Below, in pieces: positions 17,486 to 25,547 of a stretch of 64,000 nt of DNA (position 1 is the stretch's first letter; each line of letters begins with the position of its first letter). Source of the DNA: CAVRJC01 sp963721435 (GTDB lineage Bacteria; Actinomycetota; Acidimicrobiia; IMCC26256; DASPTH01); NCBI GenBank assembly GCA_963721435.1, contig CAVRJC010000006.1:62001-126000 (forward strand), in the 5' to 3' direction. The position numbers and the translations under genes were made by a program. A model generated the notes under the pieces. The model had not been told where the DNA came from, ran no database searches, and worked only from the letters and a program-made list of their open reading frames with translations.

Positions 17486-18523
17486 TCAGAGTGCGGCGGC
17501 GAGCTCCTCGGCGAGCCGGGCGCTGCTCTCGGAGCGGGTGCGGAACAGGTCGACGTCGTCGTCGGTGTCTCCCTGGGCGCCGCCGAGCGCGCGCGAGTAG
17601 ACGCCCTGGATGATGCACGCGAGCCGGAAGTAGGAGAACGCGACGTAGAACGCGACCTCCGACACGTCACGCCCGGACCGCGCCGCGTAGCGGTCGAGGA
17701 GCACGGCGCGCTTCGGGAAGCCGGGCACGAGTGAGGGCGCATCGGGGAAGGGTGCAGCCTCCACCTCGTTCTCCGGCCAGGTCGCCATGACGTACCCGAC
17801 GTCGGCGAGTGGGTCGCCGAGGGTACAGATCTCCCAGTCGAGCACGGCCCGCACTTCGCCCTGCTCGCTGACGATGCAGTTGCCCATCCGGAAGTCGCCG
17901 TGTACGACCGTCGACTCGCGCTGCGCAGGGATCCGCGCCGAGAGCAACGCGTGCGCGCGCTCGACGGTCTCGTCGTCGCTGGTGCGACTGTGCTCGTATT
18001 GCGCGTACCAGCGCTTCAGCTGGCGCGCGATGTACTCCTCGCGCTTGGCGAGATCCCCGAGGCCGATCTCGTCGACGTCGGCCGCGTGCAGCTCGACCAG
18101 CGCGTCGATGAACGACAGCGCGGCCTTCTTCCGATCGCCTTCCGAGAGCTGTTGCGCGACTTCGTGGTCGTGGAGCACGAGGCCGCGGACGTACTCCATG
18201 ATGTAGAAGGGCGCGCCGATCACGTCGTCGTCGGGGCAGTACGCGACCGTGCGCGGCACCGGCAGCGGCGTCGGGACGAACGCGGAGATGAGGCGGTACT
18301 CGCGGCCCATGTCGTGGGCGGTGGCCAGCACGCTGTGCAGCGGCGGACGGCGGAGCACCAGGTCGCGGCCGTCGGCGCTCGACAGGCGCACCGTGATGTT
18401 CGAGTGCCCGCCGGCGATCTGGACTGCGGTGTCGGGGACGAAGTCGGGGACGTGGGTCGCGAACCACTCGCGCAGTGGTGGGAGGTCGACGCCAGCAGCG
18501 TCGCCCGGCAGCTCCTGGGTCAC
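17486..18523 (-). CDS. Phosphotransferase-family protein (APH/ACAD10-like kinase fold)
   Basis: 345 residues. Kinase-fold motifs are 'GGHSNITVRL', the catalytic loop 'VVHGDFRMGNCIV' (H-G-D-x-R-x-x-N) and the metal-binding 'VLDWEICTLGDPLADVGY'. Proteins of this class in actinobacteria sit beside acyl-CoA dehydrogenases and crotonases and are thought to phosphorylate hydroxyacyl compounds. Here a crotonase lies 5 nt upstream in the same transcript, which supports a lipid-catabolic role rather than antibiotic resistance. The start is GTG 18523. Confidence 0.85.
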   Translation of the reverse strand: MTQELPGDAAGVDLPPLREWFATHVPDFVPDTAVQIAGGHSNITVRLSSADGRDLVLRRPPLHSVLATAHDMGREYRLISAFVPTPLPVPRTVAYCPDDDVIGAPFYIMEYVRGLVLHDHEVAQQLSEGDRKKAALSFIDALVELHAADVDEIGLGDLAKREEYIARQLKRWYAQYEHSRTSDDETVERAHALLSARIPAQRESTVVHGDFRMGNCIVSEQGEVRAVLDWEICTLGDPLADVGYVMATWPENEVEAAPFPDAPSLVPGFPKRAVLLDRYAARSGRDVSEVAFYVAFSYFRLACIIQGVYSRALGGAQGDTDDDVDLFRTRSESSARLAEELAAAL

Positions 18524-18528
18524 GAGCC

Positions 18529-19299
18529 TTACCGTCCTGTGAAGTTCGGCGTGCGCCGCTCGGCCATTGCCTTCACGCCTTCGGCGAAGTCGTCGGTGCG
18601 GCGCAGGATCTCCTGCTGCTCGGCTTCGCGCTCGGTCGCGGCGCGGACGCGTGCCGCGAGGTCACCGCGCATGGTCTCGCGGATGGCGCGCACGGCGAGC
18701 GGCGCCGACGTCGCGATCTCGACCGCGAGCTCGCGCGCGGCCGCGCGCAACTCGTCGGCGGGAGCGACACGGTCGGCGAGACCGATCGCGAGCGCGGCCT
18801 CACCCTTCACCGAACCACCGGTGTACATCAGCTCGAGCGCGCGCTGCTGGCCGACGACGGCGGGCAGCGTCACCGAGATCCCGAAGCCCTGGTGGAAGCC
18901 GAGGCGGGCGAAGTTGCACGAGAAGCGGGTCTCGGGCGTCGAAACGCGGAAGTCGGTCGCGAGCGCGAGACCGAGCCCGCCGCCAACGGCCGCACCCTGC
19001 ACCGCGGCGATGGTCGGCACCGGAGAGCCGGCGATGCGCGCGGCCTGCGAGTAGAGGTGACCCGTGTGGTCGATCACGTCGGAGCCGCTCAGGTCGGCGC
19101 CCGCGCAGAAGTTCTTGCCCTCGGAGCAGAACACGATCACGCGACAGTCAGGATGGTCGCCGAGGCTCTCGAACGTGTCGGCGAGCGTCGTGAGCACGCC
19201 GAGGTCGAAGTAGTTGTGCGGAGGCCGGTGCATCTCGACCGTGGCCACGTGATCCACGAGGTCGACGGAGACGGCCTCGGCGGCGGAGGAGGGAGCCAT
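18529..19299 (-). CDS. Enoyl-CoA hydratase/isomerase family protein
   Basis: 256 residues. Crotonase segments are 'EGKNFCAGADLSG' and 'VQGAAVGGGLGLALATDFRVSTP'. 'LGFHQGFGISVTLPAVVG' lies where hydratases carry a catalytic Glu; no Glu is present, so isomerase, hydrolase or another activity is possible. It is the first gene of a minus-strand operon with the phosphotransferase-like kinase. ATG 19299 is fixed by TACTTT ending 7 nt upstream, with no ribosome site, which indicates a leaderless start. Confidence 0.85.
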   Translation of the reverse strand: MAPSSAAEAVSVDLVDHVATVEMHRPPHNYFDLGVLTTLADTFESLGDHPDCRVIVFCSEGKNFCAGADLSGSDVIDHTGHLYSQAARIAGSPVPTIAAVQGAAVGGGLGLALATDFRVSTPETRFSCNFARLGFHQGFGISVTLPAVVGQQRALELMYTGGSVKGEAALAIGLADRVAPADELRAAARELAVEIATSAPLAVRAIRETMRGDLAARVRAATEREAEQQEILRRTDDFAEGVKAMAERRTPNFTGR

Positions 19300-19306
19300 C
19301 GGCAGG

Positions 19307-19312
19307 AAAGTA
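19307..19312 (-). promoter_or_regulatory. Leaderless -10 (TACTTT) for the crotonase operon
   Basis: Read on the minus strand, TACTTT is followed by 7 nt and then ATG 19299. No Shine-Dalgarno sequence intervenes. Confidence 0.5.
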
Positions 19313-19462
19313 GCCCGTGCCACGGGGGCGTGTCGGCTTGGCCACCTGCTGGGAGCTTGCTCACAAAACCCTGATCTTCCGGGCGTTGTATCAGTTGCAA
19401 CGAAGCCGCACCCCCCGGCTCGAACGCATCGACAACAGTGATGGGGACAGGAAGGACAGACC

Positions 19463-19894
19463 ATGGACACGAAGAAGCTGGTTGCAGGAGCGGCGCTCGC
19501 AGGAACCATCGTCGTCGGCACCGCCGGGATGGCCTTCGCGGCGGACAGCTCGACCACGACCCCCGGAGCGAAGGCCCAGAGCGGGCACCCCGGTCTCCGG
19601 CGTGAGGCCCGCAGGGGCGCGGCCGCCATCGTGCGTCAGGCGACGAACACCCAGCCCGGCGAGCTGCGGGACTACCTCAAGAACGGTGGGACCGTCGCGG
19701 GATTCATCACCGCGCACGGTGCCAGCGTGCAGGACGTCAGCAACTCCCTGGTGAGCGCGGCGACGGAGAAGATCCAGGCTGCGGTCGCGAACGGCAAGAT
19801 CACCCAGGAGAAGGCAACCAAGGTCGAGGCCAAGCTCCGCGACCTCGTTTCCCGCTTGATGAACCGCACGTGGGGGCAGCACGCGCAGGCGTAA
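19463..19894 (+). CDS. Small secreted Ala-rich protein
   Basis: 143 residues. It has a clear Sec signal: 'MDTKKLVAGAALAGTIVVGTAGMAFAADSS', with cleavage after AFA. The mature part is about 115 residues and mostly helical. 'LKNGGTVAGFITAHGASVQDVSNSLVSAATEKI' resembles the repeated helical units found in small actinobacterial secreted proteins of unknown function. GGAAGG lies 8 nt before ATG. A stem-loop follows 47 nt after the stop. Function unknown. Confidence 0.8.
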   Translation: MDTKKLVAGAALAGTIVVGTAGMAFAADSSTTTPGAKAQSGHPGLRREARRGAAAIVRQATNTQPGELRDYLKNGGTVAGFITAHGASVQDVSNSLVSAATEKIQAAVANGKITQEKATKVEAKLRDLVSRLMNRTWGQHAQA

Positions 19895-19940
19895 ACCCGG
19901 CGCTCTCCCCGTACTGCGGGACTCCCTCCCCGCACCGAGG

Positions 19941-19982
19941 AACCGGCAGCTCAGGCACCCAGACGGGTCCCGGCTGCCGGTT
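19941..19982 (+). terminator. Two-tier stem-loop terminator after the small secreted protein
   Basis: AACCGGCAGC (19941-19950) pairs perfectly with GCTGCCGGTT (19973-19982). Inside the loop, ACCC (19957-19960) and GGGT (19965-19968) form a second stem around AGAC. The stem is followed by TTCTTC, a weak U-rich tail. Confidence 0.65.
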
Positions 19983-20006
19983 CTTCGCGTTCCCGGCTGC
20001 GGCTGG

Positions 20007-20035
20007 TTGACTATCAGCAGATATCTGCTTATAGT
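20007..20035 (+). promoter_or_regulatory. Near-consensus promoter of the PadR gene, leaderless
   Basis: TTGACT (20007-20012), a 17-bp spacer, and TATAGT (20030-20035). The -10 ends 6 nt before ATG 20042, so the mRNA should start at or next to the start codon. Confidence 0.75.
20012..20033. promoter_or_regulatory. Operator-like palindrome inside the PadR promoter spacer
   Basis: A perfect 14-bp palindrome, AGCAGAT/ATCTGCT (20016-20029), extends with one mismatch per arm to 22 bp (20012-20033). It fills the -35/-10 spacer, so a bound dimer would block RNA polymerase. PadR proteins commonly repress their own operons from such sites. Confidence 0.65.
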
Positions 20036-20041
20036 TTCGGC

Positions 20042-20401
20042 ATGCCACGACGCAGGGCAGGAGTGCTGCTCCCGATCGAAGTGTCGATCCTCGAAGCGGG
20101 CCTCGACGCCCAGCGGGGCGGGAGCCCCGAGTTCCACGGGTTCGCGATCGCGTCGGCGATGCAAGAGCGCGAAGGGGCCCGCCGCCTCACCGCGCACGGC
20201 ACCCTCTACCGAGCGCTCTCGCGCATGGAGACCGCGGGCCTGCTCGAGAGCCGCTGGGAGGACGCGGCGATCGCCGAGGCCGAAGGCCGCCCTCGTCGAC
20301 GGCTCTACCGCGTCACCGGCCTCGGTGAAGCTGCGCTCGCCGATGCCCGCCGCGCCGCGACGACGGTGCAGGCTCCCCACCCTCGACTGGCGTCGTCGTG
20401 A
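20042..20401 (+). CDS. PadR-family transcriptional regulator
   Basis: 119 residues. The winged-helix pattern of PadR proteins is present: 'GFAIASAMQEREGARRLTAHGTLYRALSRMETAGLLESRWE', then a basic wing 'GRPRRRLYRVTGLGEAALADA'. It begins after the -10 and probably represses itself through the palindrome in its promoter. It is coupled by GTGA to a membrane protein gene, the usual PadR/target-membrane-protein arrangement. The effector is unknown. Confidence 0.9.
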   Translation: MPRRRAGVLLPIEVSILEAGLDAQRGGSPEFHGFAIASAMQEREGARRLTAHGTLYRALSRMETAGLLESRWEDAAIAEAEGRPRRRLYRVTGLGEAALADARRAATTVQAPHPRLASS

Positions 20402-21255
20402 ACCCGCCTCGTTTCCCTGAGCGCTGGGTGCGCCTGTACACACTCGGGCTCCCGGCGGAGATGCGCGCCGAGCGCCGTGACGAGATCGCGTCGGACGTGT
20501 CCGAGCACTGCGCGAACAGCCGTCGCGCGTCCGCGCGCGGCGTGCGCGCCTCGATCGTCGGGCGGACACTGCGCGGCGTGCCCGGTGACCTCATGTGGAG
20601 GTTGGAGGAAGGACACACGATGAGGCAGCAGCAGCGCGCGGCGCTCGGGAGGCCGAGCGGGTTCCAGGCGGCATGGGCCACCGTCACCCAGGCGTGGTTC
20701 ACGCCGATTGCGGTGTTGCTCGGCATCTTCGACCTCGTGGCGGCGGTGTTGGTCATCGCCGATCCCAACGGGAAGATGCCGGGTCAGGTCATCGGTCCGA
20801 TCTTCCTCGTGGGCTTCGCGTGCGCGATGTTCACCGGGCTCTGGTTGCGCTGGCGGTCGCAGTTTGCTCCGGGGACCTCGTCGCCGGCGCGTGGTCCTCG
20901 ACCGGTCAGTGGAACCTCGTTGCTCATCGGCTTCGCGTTCCTCGCGATGGGGCTGATCGCCCTCGGTGCCATGACCACGATGCTGGCGATGGTCGTCGGT
21001 GTCGCGCTGCTCGTGGTCGTCGTCGGGATAGCGGCCTCCGGCGCCCGGAGGGCCCGTCACCGCGTGGCCGAACCGCGCCGCAGTGCCGCACCCCGCTCGT
21101 CCCGCTCGGCGTGGCTCGCCGACGGGCTCATCGTGGCCGGAACCCTGCCGGCCATCGGGCTCTTCTGGATGGTGCTTCCGCCGATCCTCGCCCTCGTCGT
21201 CGTCGGCGGGGTGATCGGGACCCAGCCGGGCACGAGGAGCCAGGTCGCGGCCTGA
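20398..21255 (+). CDS. PadR-linked membrane protein
   Basis: 285 residues with GTG start overlapping the PadR stop. The N-terminal 70 residues ('RWVRLYTLGLPAEMRAERRDEIASDVSEH') form an amphipathic region like the HAAS-type segment of PadR-associated membrane proteins. About five transmembrane segments follow, including 'TMLAMVVGVALLVVVVGIAA'. A charged linker lies near residue 225. It is likely the regulated partner of PadR, with a possible role in envelope stress or drug response by analogy; no catalytic motif is seen. Confidence 0.75.
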   Translation: MNPPRFPERWVRLYTLGLPAEMRAERRDEIASDVSEHCANSRRASARGVRASIVGRTLRGVPGDLMWRLEEGHTMRQQQRAALGRPSGFQAAWATVTQAWFTPIAVLLGIFDLVAAVLVIADPNGKMPGQVIGPIFLVGFACAMFTGLWLRWRSQFAPGTSSPARGPRPVSGTSLLIGFAFLAMGLIALGAMTTMLAMVVGVALLVVVVGIAASGARRARHRVAEPRRSAAPRSSRSAWLADGLIVAGTLPAIGLFWMVLPPILALVVVGGVIGTQPGTRSQVAA

Positions 21256-21280
21256 CCCCGCCTGCCGGGCCGGAGCCTGC

Positions 21281-21302
21281 TAAGTTACCCACGAGTAACT
21301 TA
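21281..21302. promoter_or_regulatory. Perfect 22-bp inverted repeat, operator candidate
   Basis: TAAGTTAC (21281-21288), 6-nt spacer, GTAACTTA (21295-21302). The right arm contains TAACTT, usable as a -10, so repressor binding would occlude the promoter of the acyl-CoA dehydrogenase starting 63 nt downstream. TetR-type regulators of fatty-acid genes use sites of this size. No second copy was found by eye in the window. Confidence 0.6.
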
Positions 21303-21365
21303 CGGGTTGGGCGAGGTTGACCATCAGCCTCTGGCCGACCGGTTCCCGAGCACCAGGAGCCCGCG

Positions 21366-22580
21366 ATGGCTGACTTCTCCCTCGACCTCAACGAGGACCA
21401 GCTCCAGATCCAGAAGTGGGTCCACGACTTCGCCGAGGACGTCGTGCGTCCTGCCGCCCACGAGTGGGACGAGCGCGAAGAGACCCCGTGGCCCATCATC
21501 GAGGAGGCCGCCAAGGTCGGCCTCTACTCGTGGGACTTCTGTGTGAACGCCTACTCCGACCCCGCGGGCTTGATGTGGCCCATCGTGAGCGAGGAGATGT
21601 GCTGGGGCGACGCCGGCATCACGCTCGCCATCTTCGGCTCGATCCTCGGTGTCACCGGTATCGTCTCCAGCGGCACGCCCGAGCAGGTGGCCGAGTGGGT
21701 CCCGCAGTGCTTCGGCACCCCGGAGAAGGTCGCGCTCGGCGCGTTCTGCGTGAGCGAGCCTGACGCCGGCAGCGACGTCAGCTCGTTGCGGACCCGTGCC
21801 GTCTACGACGCAGCGACCGACGAGTGGGTGCTCGACGGCACCAAGACGTGGATCACCAACGGCGGTATCGCCGACGTCCACGTGGTGGTCGCGTCGGTCG
21901 AGCCCGAGCTCAAGGCGCGCGGGCAGGCGAGCTTCGTCGTGCCGCCGGGCACCAAGGGTCTCTCGCAGGGGCAGAAGTTCTCCAAGCACGGCATCCGCGC
22001 CAGTCACACGGCCGAAGTCGTGCTCGACGACGTGCGGGTGCCCGGACGGTGCCTCCTCGGCGGCAAGGAGAAGCTCGACGCGCGCCTCGCGCGCGCCCGT
22101 GAGGGCCGGAGCAGCGGCGTGCAGGCTGCGATGAGCACGTTCGAGGCGACTCGCCCGATTGTGGGCGCGCAGGCCATCGGCATCGCGCGCGCCGCGTACG
22201 AGTACGCGCTCGACTACGCCAAGGAGCGCGTGCAGTTCGGCCGTCCGATCATCGAGAACCAAGCGATCGCGTTCAAGCTCGCCGACATGAAGACCGAGAT
22301 CGACGCGTCACGGCTGCTCGTGTGGCGCGCCGCGTGGATGGCCGCGAACCACAAGAAGTTCGAGAACGGCGAAGGCTCGATGAGCAAGCTGAAGGCGGGG
22401 GAGACCGCGGTGCGCGTCACCGAGGACGCAATCCAGATCCTCGGCGGCTACGGCTACGTGCGCGAGTACCCCGTCGAGCGCTGGCACCGCGACGCGAAGA
22501 TCTACACGATCTTCGAAGGCACCTCGGAGATCCAACGCCTCGTGATCGCCCGTGCCATCTCTGGCCTGCACATACGCTGA
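21366..22580 (+). CDS. Acyl-CoA dehydrogenase, canonical active site
   Basis: 404 residues. 'AFCVSEPDAGSDVSSLRTRAVYD' and 'WVLDGTKTWITNGGIADVHVVVAS' mark the FAD and acyl sites. 'QILGGYGYVREYPVERWHRDAKIYTIFEGTSEIQRLVIAR' contains the standard E-G-T catalytic Glu, unlike the two other ACADs here. CAGGAG lies 7 nt before ATG 21366. It introduces a double bond at C2-C3 of an acyl-CoA, passing electrons to ETF. It stands alone behind a perfect inverted repeat. Confidence 0.9.
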   Translation: MADFSLDLNEDQLQIQKWVHDFAEDVVRPAAHEWDEREETPWPIIEEAAKVGLYSWDFCVNAYSDPAGLMWPIVSEEMCWGDAGITLAIFGSILGVTGIVSSGTPEQVAEWVPQCFGTPEKVALGAFCVSEPDAGSDVSSLRTRAVYDAATDEWVLDGTKTWITNGGIADVHVVVASVEPELKARGQASFVVPPGTKGLSQGQKFSKHGIRASHTAEVVLDDVRVPGRCLLGGKEKLDARLARAREGRSSGVQAAMSTFEATRPIVGAQAIGIARAAYEYALDYAKERVQFGRPIIENQAIAFKLADMKTEIDASRLLVWRAAWMAANHKKFENGEGSMSKLKAGETAVRVTEDAIQILGGYGYVREYPVERWHRDAKIYTIFEGTSEIQRLVIARAISGLHIR

Positions 22581-22787
22581 TCTTCGGGCGGTGACCGGCG
22601 GCGGCGCACGTCGTCGGACACACGAACCCGAGCAGAATCGTGCGCACACACTGTGCGCTGGAAGCTCGCCTCGGGCTGCCCCGTCAGTTTCTGGCCCGCT
22701 TCCTTCGGCCCGCCAAACGTTCTCGTTCAACCTCTTGCGGGCTCGGTGAGCCCTCCGGCGGCTCGAGCAGTACCGGTTCGCCCCTCG

Positions 22788-23117
22788 CGCAAGGTCGTGG
22801 GTGTCGGCAGCGTCGGCACCGAAGCATGCGCGACTTCTACTTCCGCCAACTCCGCGACTGGAAGGGCTCAGCCGACATTGCGGGCATGACGCCCGCGGGC
22901 GTGGACCTGGGCGCGCGCATGTGGGGCTGGACGCTCGCCGGGCGCACGCATGGTCGGGTGACCGCATCGCGATCGCGTCGTACCTCGGGAAGTCCGACAC
23001 GTTCGACTGCGCGGTCGCCGACTTCGCCGCGACGTACGCCGATCAGAACGAACGCGACTTCGAAGCGCTGCAGGACGCGGTCAAGCGGGACGGCTCGAGG
23101 CCACGATCGGCATGTGA
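22788..23117 (+). pseudogene. Degraded DUF2252 remnant
   Basis: Three reading frames in order spell the C-terminal half of a DUF2252 protein. 'RKVVGVGSVGTEA' (22788 on) is followed by an internal deletion, then 'RDFYFRQLRDWKGSADIAGMTPAGVDLGARMWGWTLA' (from 22826). A frameshift near 22945 leads to 'SGDRIAIASYLGKSDTF' and 'ADFAATYADQNERDFEALQDAVK'. A last shift near 23085 ends in TGA 23115-23117. Intact members are about 430 residues, so the N-terminus is lost. The 207 nt before it show no recognisable gene. Confidence 0.75.
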
Positions 23118-23148
23118 GCCAACCGCGCGGATCCGCGGGTTGGGTGGG

Positions 23149-23658
23149 TCAGCCGGGGAGGGGAGCGCCGACGCGGCACGCGCCGTCGACGTCGAAGACG
23201 CGGTTGAGCCGCCCGAACGCGATCCACGCGCCGACACAGAGCGCGAGGTCGACGAGCTCGTCGTCGGTGAAGTTCACGTGCAATTCGCTCCACATGTCGT
23301 CGTCGATCGAGAGATGGTCGACCGCGAACTTCGTGGCGAACTCGGCGCACAACCGCTCACGCGGTGAGAGATCGAGGTAGTCGCCGATCAGCACCGCGTC
23401 GTAGAACTGCTCGGGCACTTCGTCGGCCTGATCGGCCTTGCCGGGGACGTCGCGTGCCGAGCGCCAGTTGAGGCACACGTTGCAGTCGTTCACGCGAGCG
23501 ATCGCGATCCGCGCGGCTTCGAACTCACGCAACGAGAGAAGCGACGTGCCGTACACCGCGTGCGACAGCGCGCCGGCGGGGGCAGTGAGGTGCGGCGCGC
23601 GCTGGGTCCACACGTACATCATCGGGTCTTGATCTGCGGGTACCGAGATGCGAGGCAT
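23149..23658 (-). CDS. Carboxymuconolactone decarboxylase/AhpD-like protein
   Basis: 169 residues. The AhpD-fold core carries a C-x-x-C pair in 'RVNDCNVCLNWRSA', the redox-active cysteines of peroxidase-type members. 'SPRERLCAEFATKFAVDHLSIDDDMW' and 'FTDDELVDLALCVGAWIAFGRLNRVF' are typical. It probably acts in peroxide or thiol redox protection rather than lactone decarboxylation. ATG 23658 is fixed by TACACT ending 7 nt upstream (leaderless). It is divergent from the SDR gene. Confidence 0.85.
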   Translation of the reverse strand: MPRISVPADQDPMMYVWTQRAPHLTAPAGALSHAVYGTSLLSLREFEAARIAIARVNDCNVCLNWRSARDVPGKADQADEVPEQFYDAVLIGDYLDLSPRERLCAEFATKFAVDHLSIDDDMWSELHVNFTDDELVDLALCVGAWIAFGRLNRVFDVDGACRVGAPLPG

Positions 23659-23665
23659 GGCAGAA

Positions 23666-23671
23666 AGTGTA
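23666..23671 (-). promoter_or_regulatory. Leaderless -10 (TACACT) for the AhpD-like gene
   Basis: On the minus strand TACACT precedes ATG 23658 by 7 nt, with no ribosome-binding sequence. Confidence 0.5.
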
Positions 23672-23728
23672 CGTTCCCCGTCACGGGTACGACGGGTGTC
23701 GCTCCCGCACGAACAAGGGGGAACGGCG

Positions 23729-24517
23729 ATGCTGGAGCTGAACGGGCGCAACGCGGTCGTGACGGGTGGAGCCTCCGGGATCGGCGCCGGAGTGTGCGAG
23801 GCCCTCCAACGGGAGGGCCTCCGCGTCGCGTCGTTGGACCTCCAGCCCGGCGGGCCCGCCGACATCACGCTCGCGTGTGACGTGCGGGATCCCGAGGCCG
23901 TCACCGCAACCATGCAGACCGCGGTCGAGCAACTCGGTGGTCTCGACTACGCGTTCGTGAACGCCGGGGTCGCGGGCATGGGCACCGTGCTCTCGATGCC
24001 GGCCGACGAGTGGGACCGCGTCACCACCGTCAACCTGCGCGGCGCGTTCTTCACCCTGCAGCAGGCGGCGCGCCACATCGTCGCGCAGGGCAACGGCGGC
24101 GCGATCGTGCTCACGTCGTCGAGCGCCGGCATCGTGTCCGACGTCGGCTTCGTGCACTACAGCGTCGCCAAGATCGGGATCCGGCACATGGCCCGCGTCG
24201 CGGCGCGTGAGCTCGGGAAGTACGGGATCCGCGTGAACGCGGTCGCGCCGGGCCCGACGCGCACGCCGATGATGGCGGGCACCGACGCGTTGCCGGGATT
24301 CACCGACACCATGATCGGCAACACCGCGCTCGGGCGGCTCGGTGAGGTGTCCGACATCGCCGAGGCGGTCCTTGCGCTGTTCGCGATGCGCTGGGTCACC
24401 GGCCAGACGCTCGCGTGTGACGGCGGCATCACCCTCGCGGCCGGTACCGACATTCCCGGCTTCGACCTCGACACCGCGGGCGACTGGTTCGACGCGAAGC
24501 TCGACGAGCCGACGTAG
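23729..24517 (+). CDS. Short-chain dehydrogenase/reductase
   Basis: 262 residues of the classical SDR type. The NAD(P) loop is 'VTGGASGIGAG', 'DVRDPEAV' follows, then 'FVNAGVAG' (NAG), catalytic Ser in 'VLTSSSAGIVSD' and Y-x-x-x-K as 'HYSVAKIG'. The C-terminus 'ITGQTLACDGG'-like text is standard. An Asp after the second strand ('SLDLQPGG') favours NAD over NADP. ATG 23729 has AGGGGGA 7 nt upstream. Substrate unknown, probably a hydroxyacyl or alcohol intermediate of the neighbouring catabolic genes. Confidence 0.9.
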   Translation: MLELNGRNAVVTGGASGIGAGVCEALQREGLRVASLDLQPGGPADITLACDVRDPEAVTATMQTAVEQLGGLDYAFVNAGVAGMGTVLSMPADEWDRVTTVNLRGAFFTLQQAARHIVAQGNGGAIVLTSSSAGIVSDVGFVHYSVAKIGIRHMARVAARELGKYGIRVNAVAPGPTRTPMMAGTDALPGFTDTMIGNTALGRLGEVSDIAEAVLALFAMRWVTGQTLACDGGITLAAGTDIPGFDLDTAGDWFDAKLDEPT

Positions 24518-24544
24518 CCCGCGAGTCACATCGGCGAGCACACC

Positions 24545-24907
24545 ATGGACACGATCAACACGGCGGTCGCCAAGGTGCCGACCACGTTCGACGCGCTCGC
24601 GCAGTCACTCGACACCGTCATCGCGGCTCAGAACAACGTCGTCGACGTCCACAACCGCGGTGTGTCGGTCGACAACACCGGGAACGACCGCGCTGCGGTC
24701 GCCGTCTGCACCGGCGACGGTGCCGTCGCGGTCGCCGACTTCGACGCCAAGGCCGCCGCCGACGACCAGCTCACGCCGCAGTTCGAACCTAGCGCACGAG
24801 CCCGAGCGAGGCTCCAACGACCGAACGACCATGCTCACGCCGCACGCTGCGAGCGTCTCGACCAGCAGATCTCGGCGCTGCAGGCTCCGGCGTCGCAGCG
24901 GGTGTGA
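24545..24907 (+). CDS. Hypothetical protein, possibly truncated
   Basis: 120 residues, family not recognised. The first 80 codons have strong G/C third positions and read as a helical, Val/Ala/Asn-rich protein ('TTFDALAQSLDTVIAAQNNVVDVHN'). After about residue 82 codon usage and composition change to Arg/His/Gln-rich, which suggests a frameshifted or random tail. No clear ribosome site precedes ATG 24545. It is a possible gene remnant; the antisense frame is no better. Confidence 0.4.
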   Translation: MDTINTAVAKVPTTFDALAQSLDTVIAAQNNVVDVHNRGVSVDNTGNDRAAVAVCTGDGAVAVADFDAKAAADDQLTPQFEPSARARARLQRPNDHAHAARCERLDQQISALQAPASQRV

Positions 24908-24926
24908 GCCGTCGTCTCGTGTGCGG

Positions 24927-25547
24927 TCAGAGGAGCTGGCCGCGCATGAGCGCGAGGCTGCGCCACTTCCAGATGCAGTCGACGTCGCCGAACCCGACGT
25001 CACGGAGCCATCGCAGCTGACTCTCCACGTCGCGCAACACGTCGGACGGGTCGCCGCGGGAGCCCATCTCCTCGCGCCAGCGGTCGTGCAGCGCCTGCGT
25101 CGGGCTCGCGACGATGTCGAGGTTGGCGAAGATCCCGCCGGGGGCGAGGAGGCGCGCCACCTCGGCGAACAGGGTCGGCTTGCGGTCGTCACTGACGTGG
25201 TGAATGGCCAGCGACGACACGACCGCGTCGAAGGGGCCCGCGACATCGAGCGCGTCGTCGAGGTCGTGTTGTACGAGTGTGACGTCGGGGTTTCCGGCGA
25301 ACTGCTCGCGGGCGGCGCGCAGCATGTCTTCCGACAGGTCGACGGACACCGCGGTCGAACCGGGATACGCGTCGAGCACCACGCGCGTGAGGCGCCCGTT
25401 GCCGGTGCCGAGGTCGAGGATCCGCCCGGGGAGCACGGCCTCGAGGTCACCCACGAGGACGGCCTCGCCTTCGGCTCGATGCGGGAGGTCGTCGACGCGC
25501 GCCAGGTAGCGCGCCACCTGGTCGGGATCCGTCCAGGAGTTCGTCAT
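24927..25547 (-). CDS. Class I SAM-dependent methyltransferase
   Basis: 206 residues. SAM-binding motif I is 'ILDLGTGNGRLTRVVLDAYPG', the acidic end of strand 2 is 'VSVDLSEDML', and 'DAVVSSLAIHHVSDD' and 'LLAPGGIFANLDI' complete the fold. ATG 25547 overlaps the stop of the upstream LLM gene (ATGA). It is the last gene of a minus-strand operon ADH - LLM oxidoreductase - methyltransferase. Acceptor unknown. Confidence 0.85.
   Translation of the reverse strand: MTNSWTDPDQVARYLARVDDLPHRAEGEAVLVGDLEAVLPGRILDLGTGNGRLTRVVLDAYPGSTAVSVDLSEDMLRAAREQFAGNPDVTLVQHDLDDALDVAGPFDAVVSSLAIHHVSDDRKPTLFAEVARLLAPGGIFANLDIVASPTQALHDRWREEMGSRGDPSDVLRDVESQLRWLRDVGFGDVDCIWKWRSLALMRGQLL

Noticed and set aside
17486..18523. 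Aminoglycoside resistance gene
   Set aside because: The kinase fold is shared, but the operon with a crotonase and the ACAD10-like sequence point to lipid metabolism.
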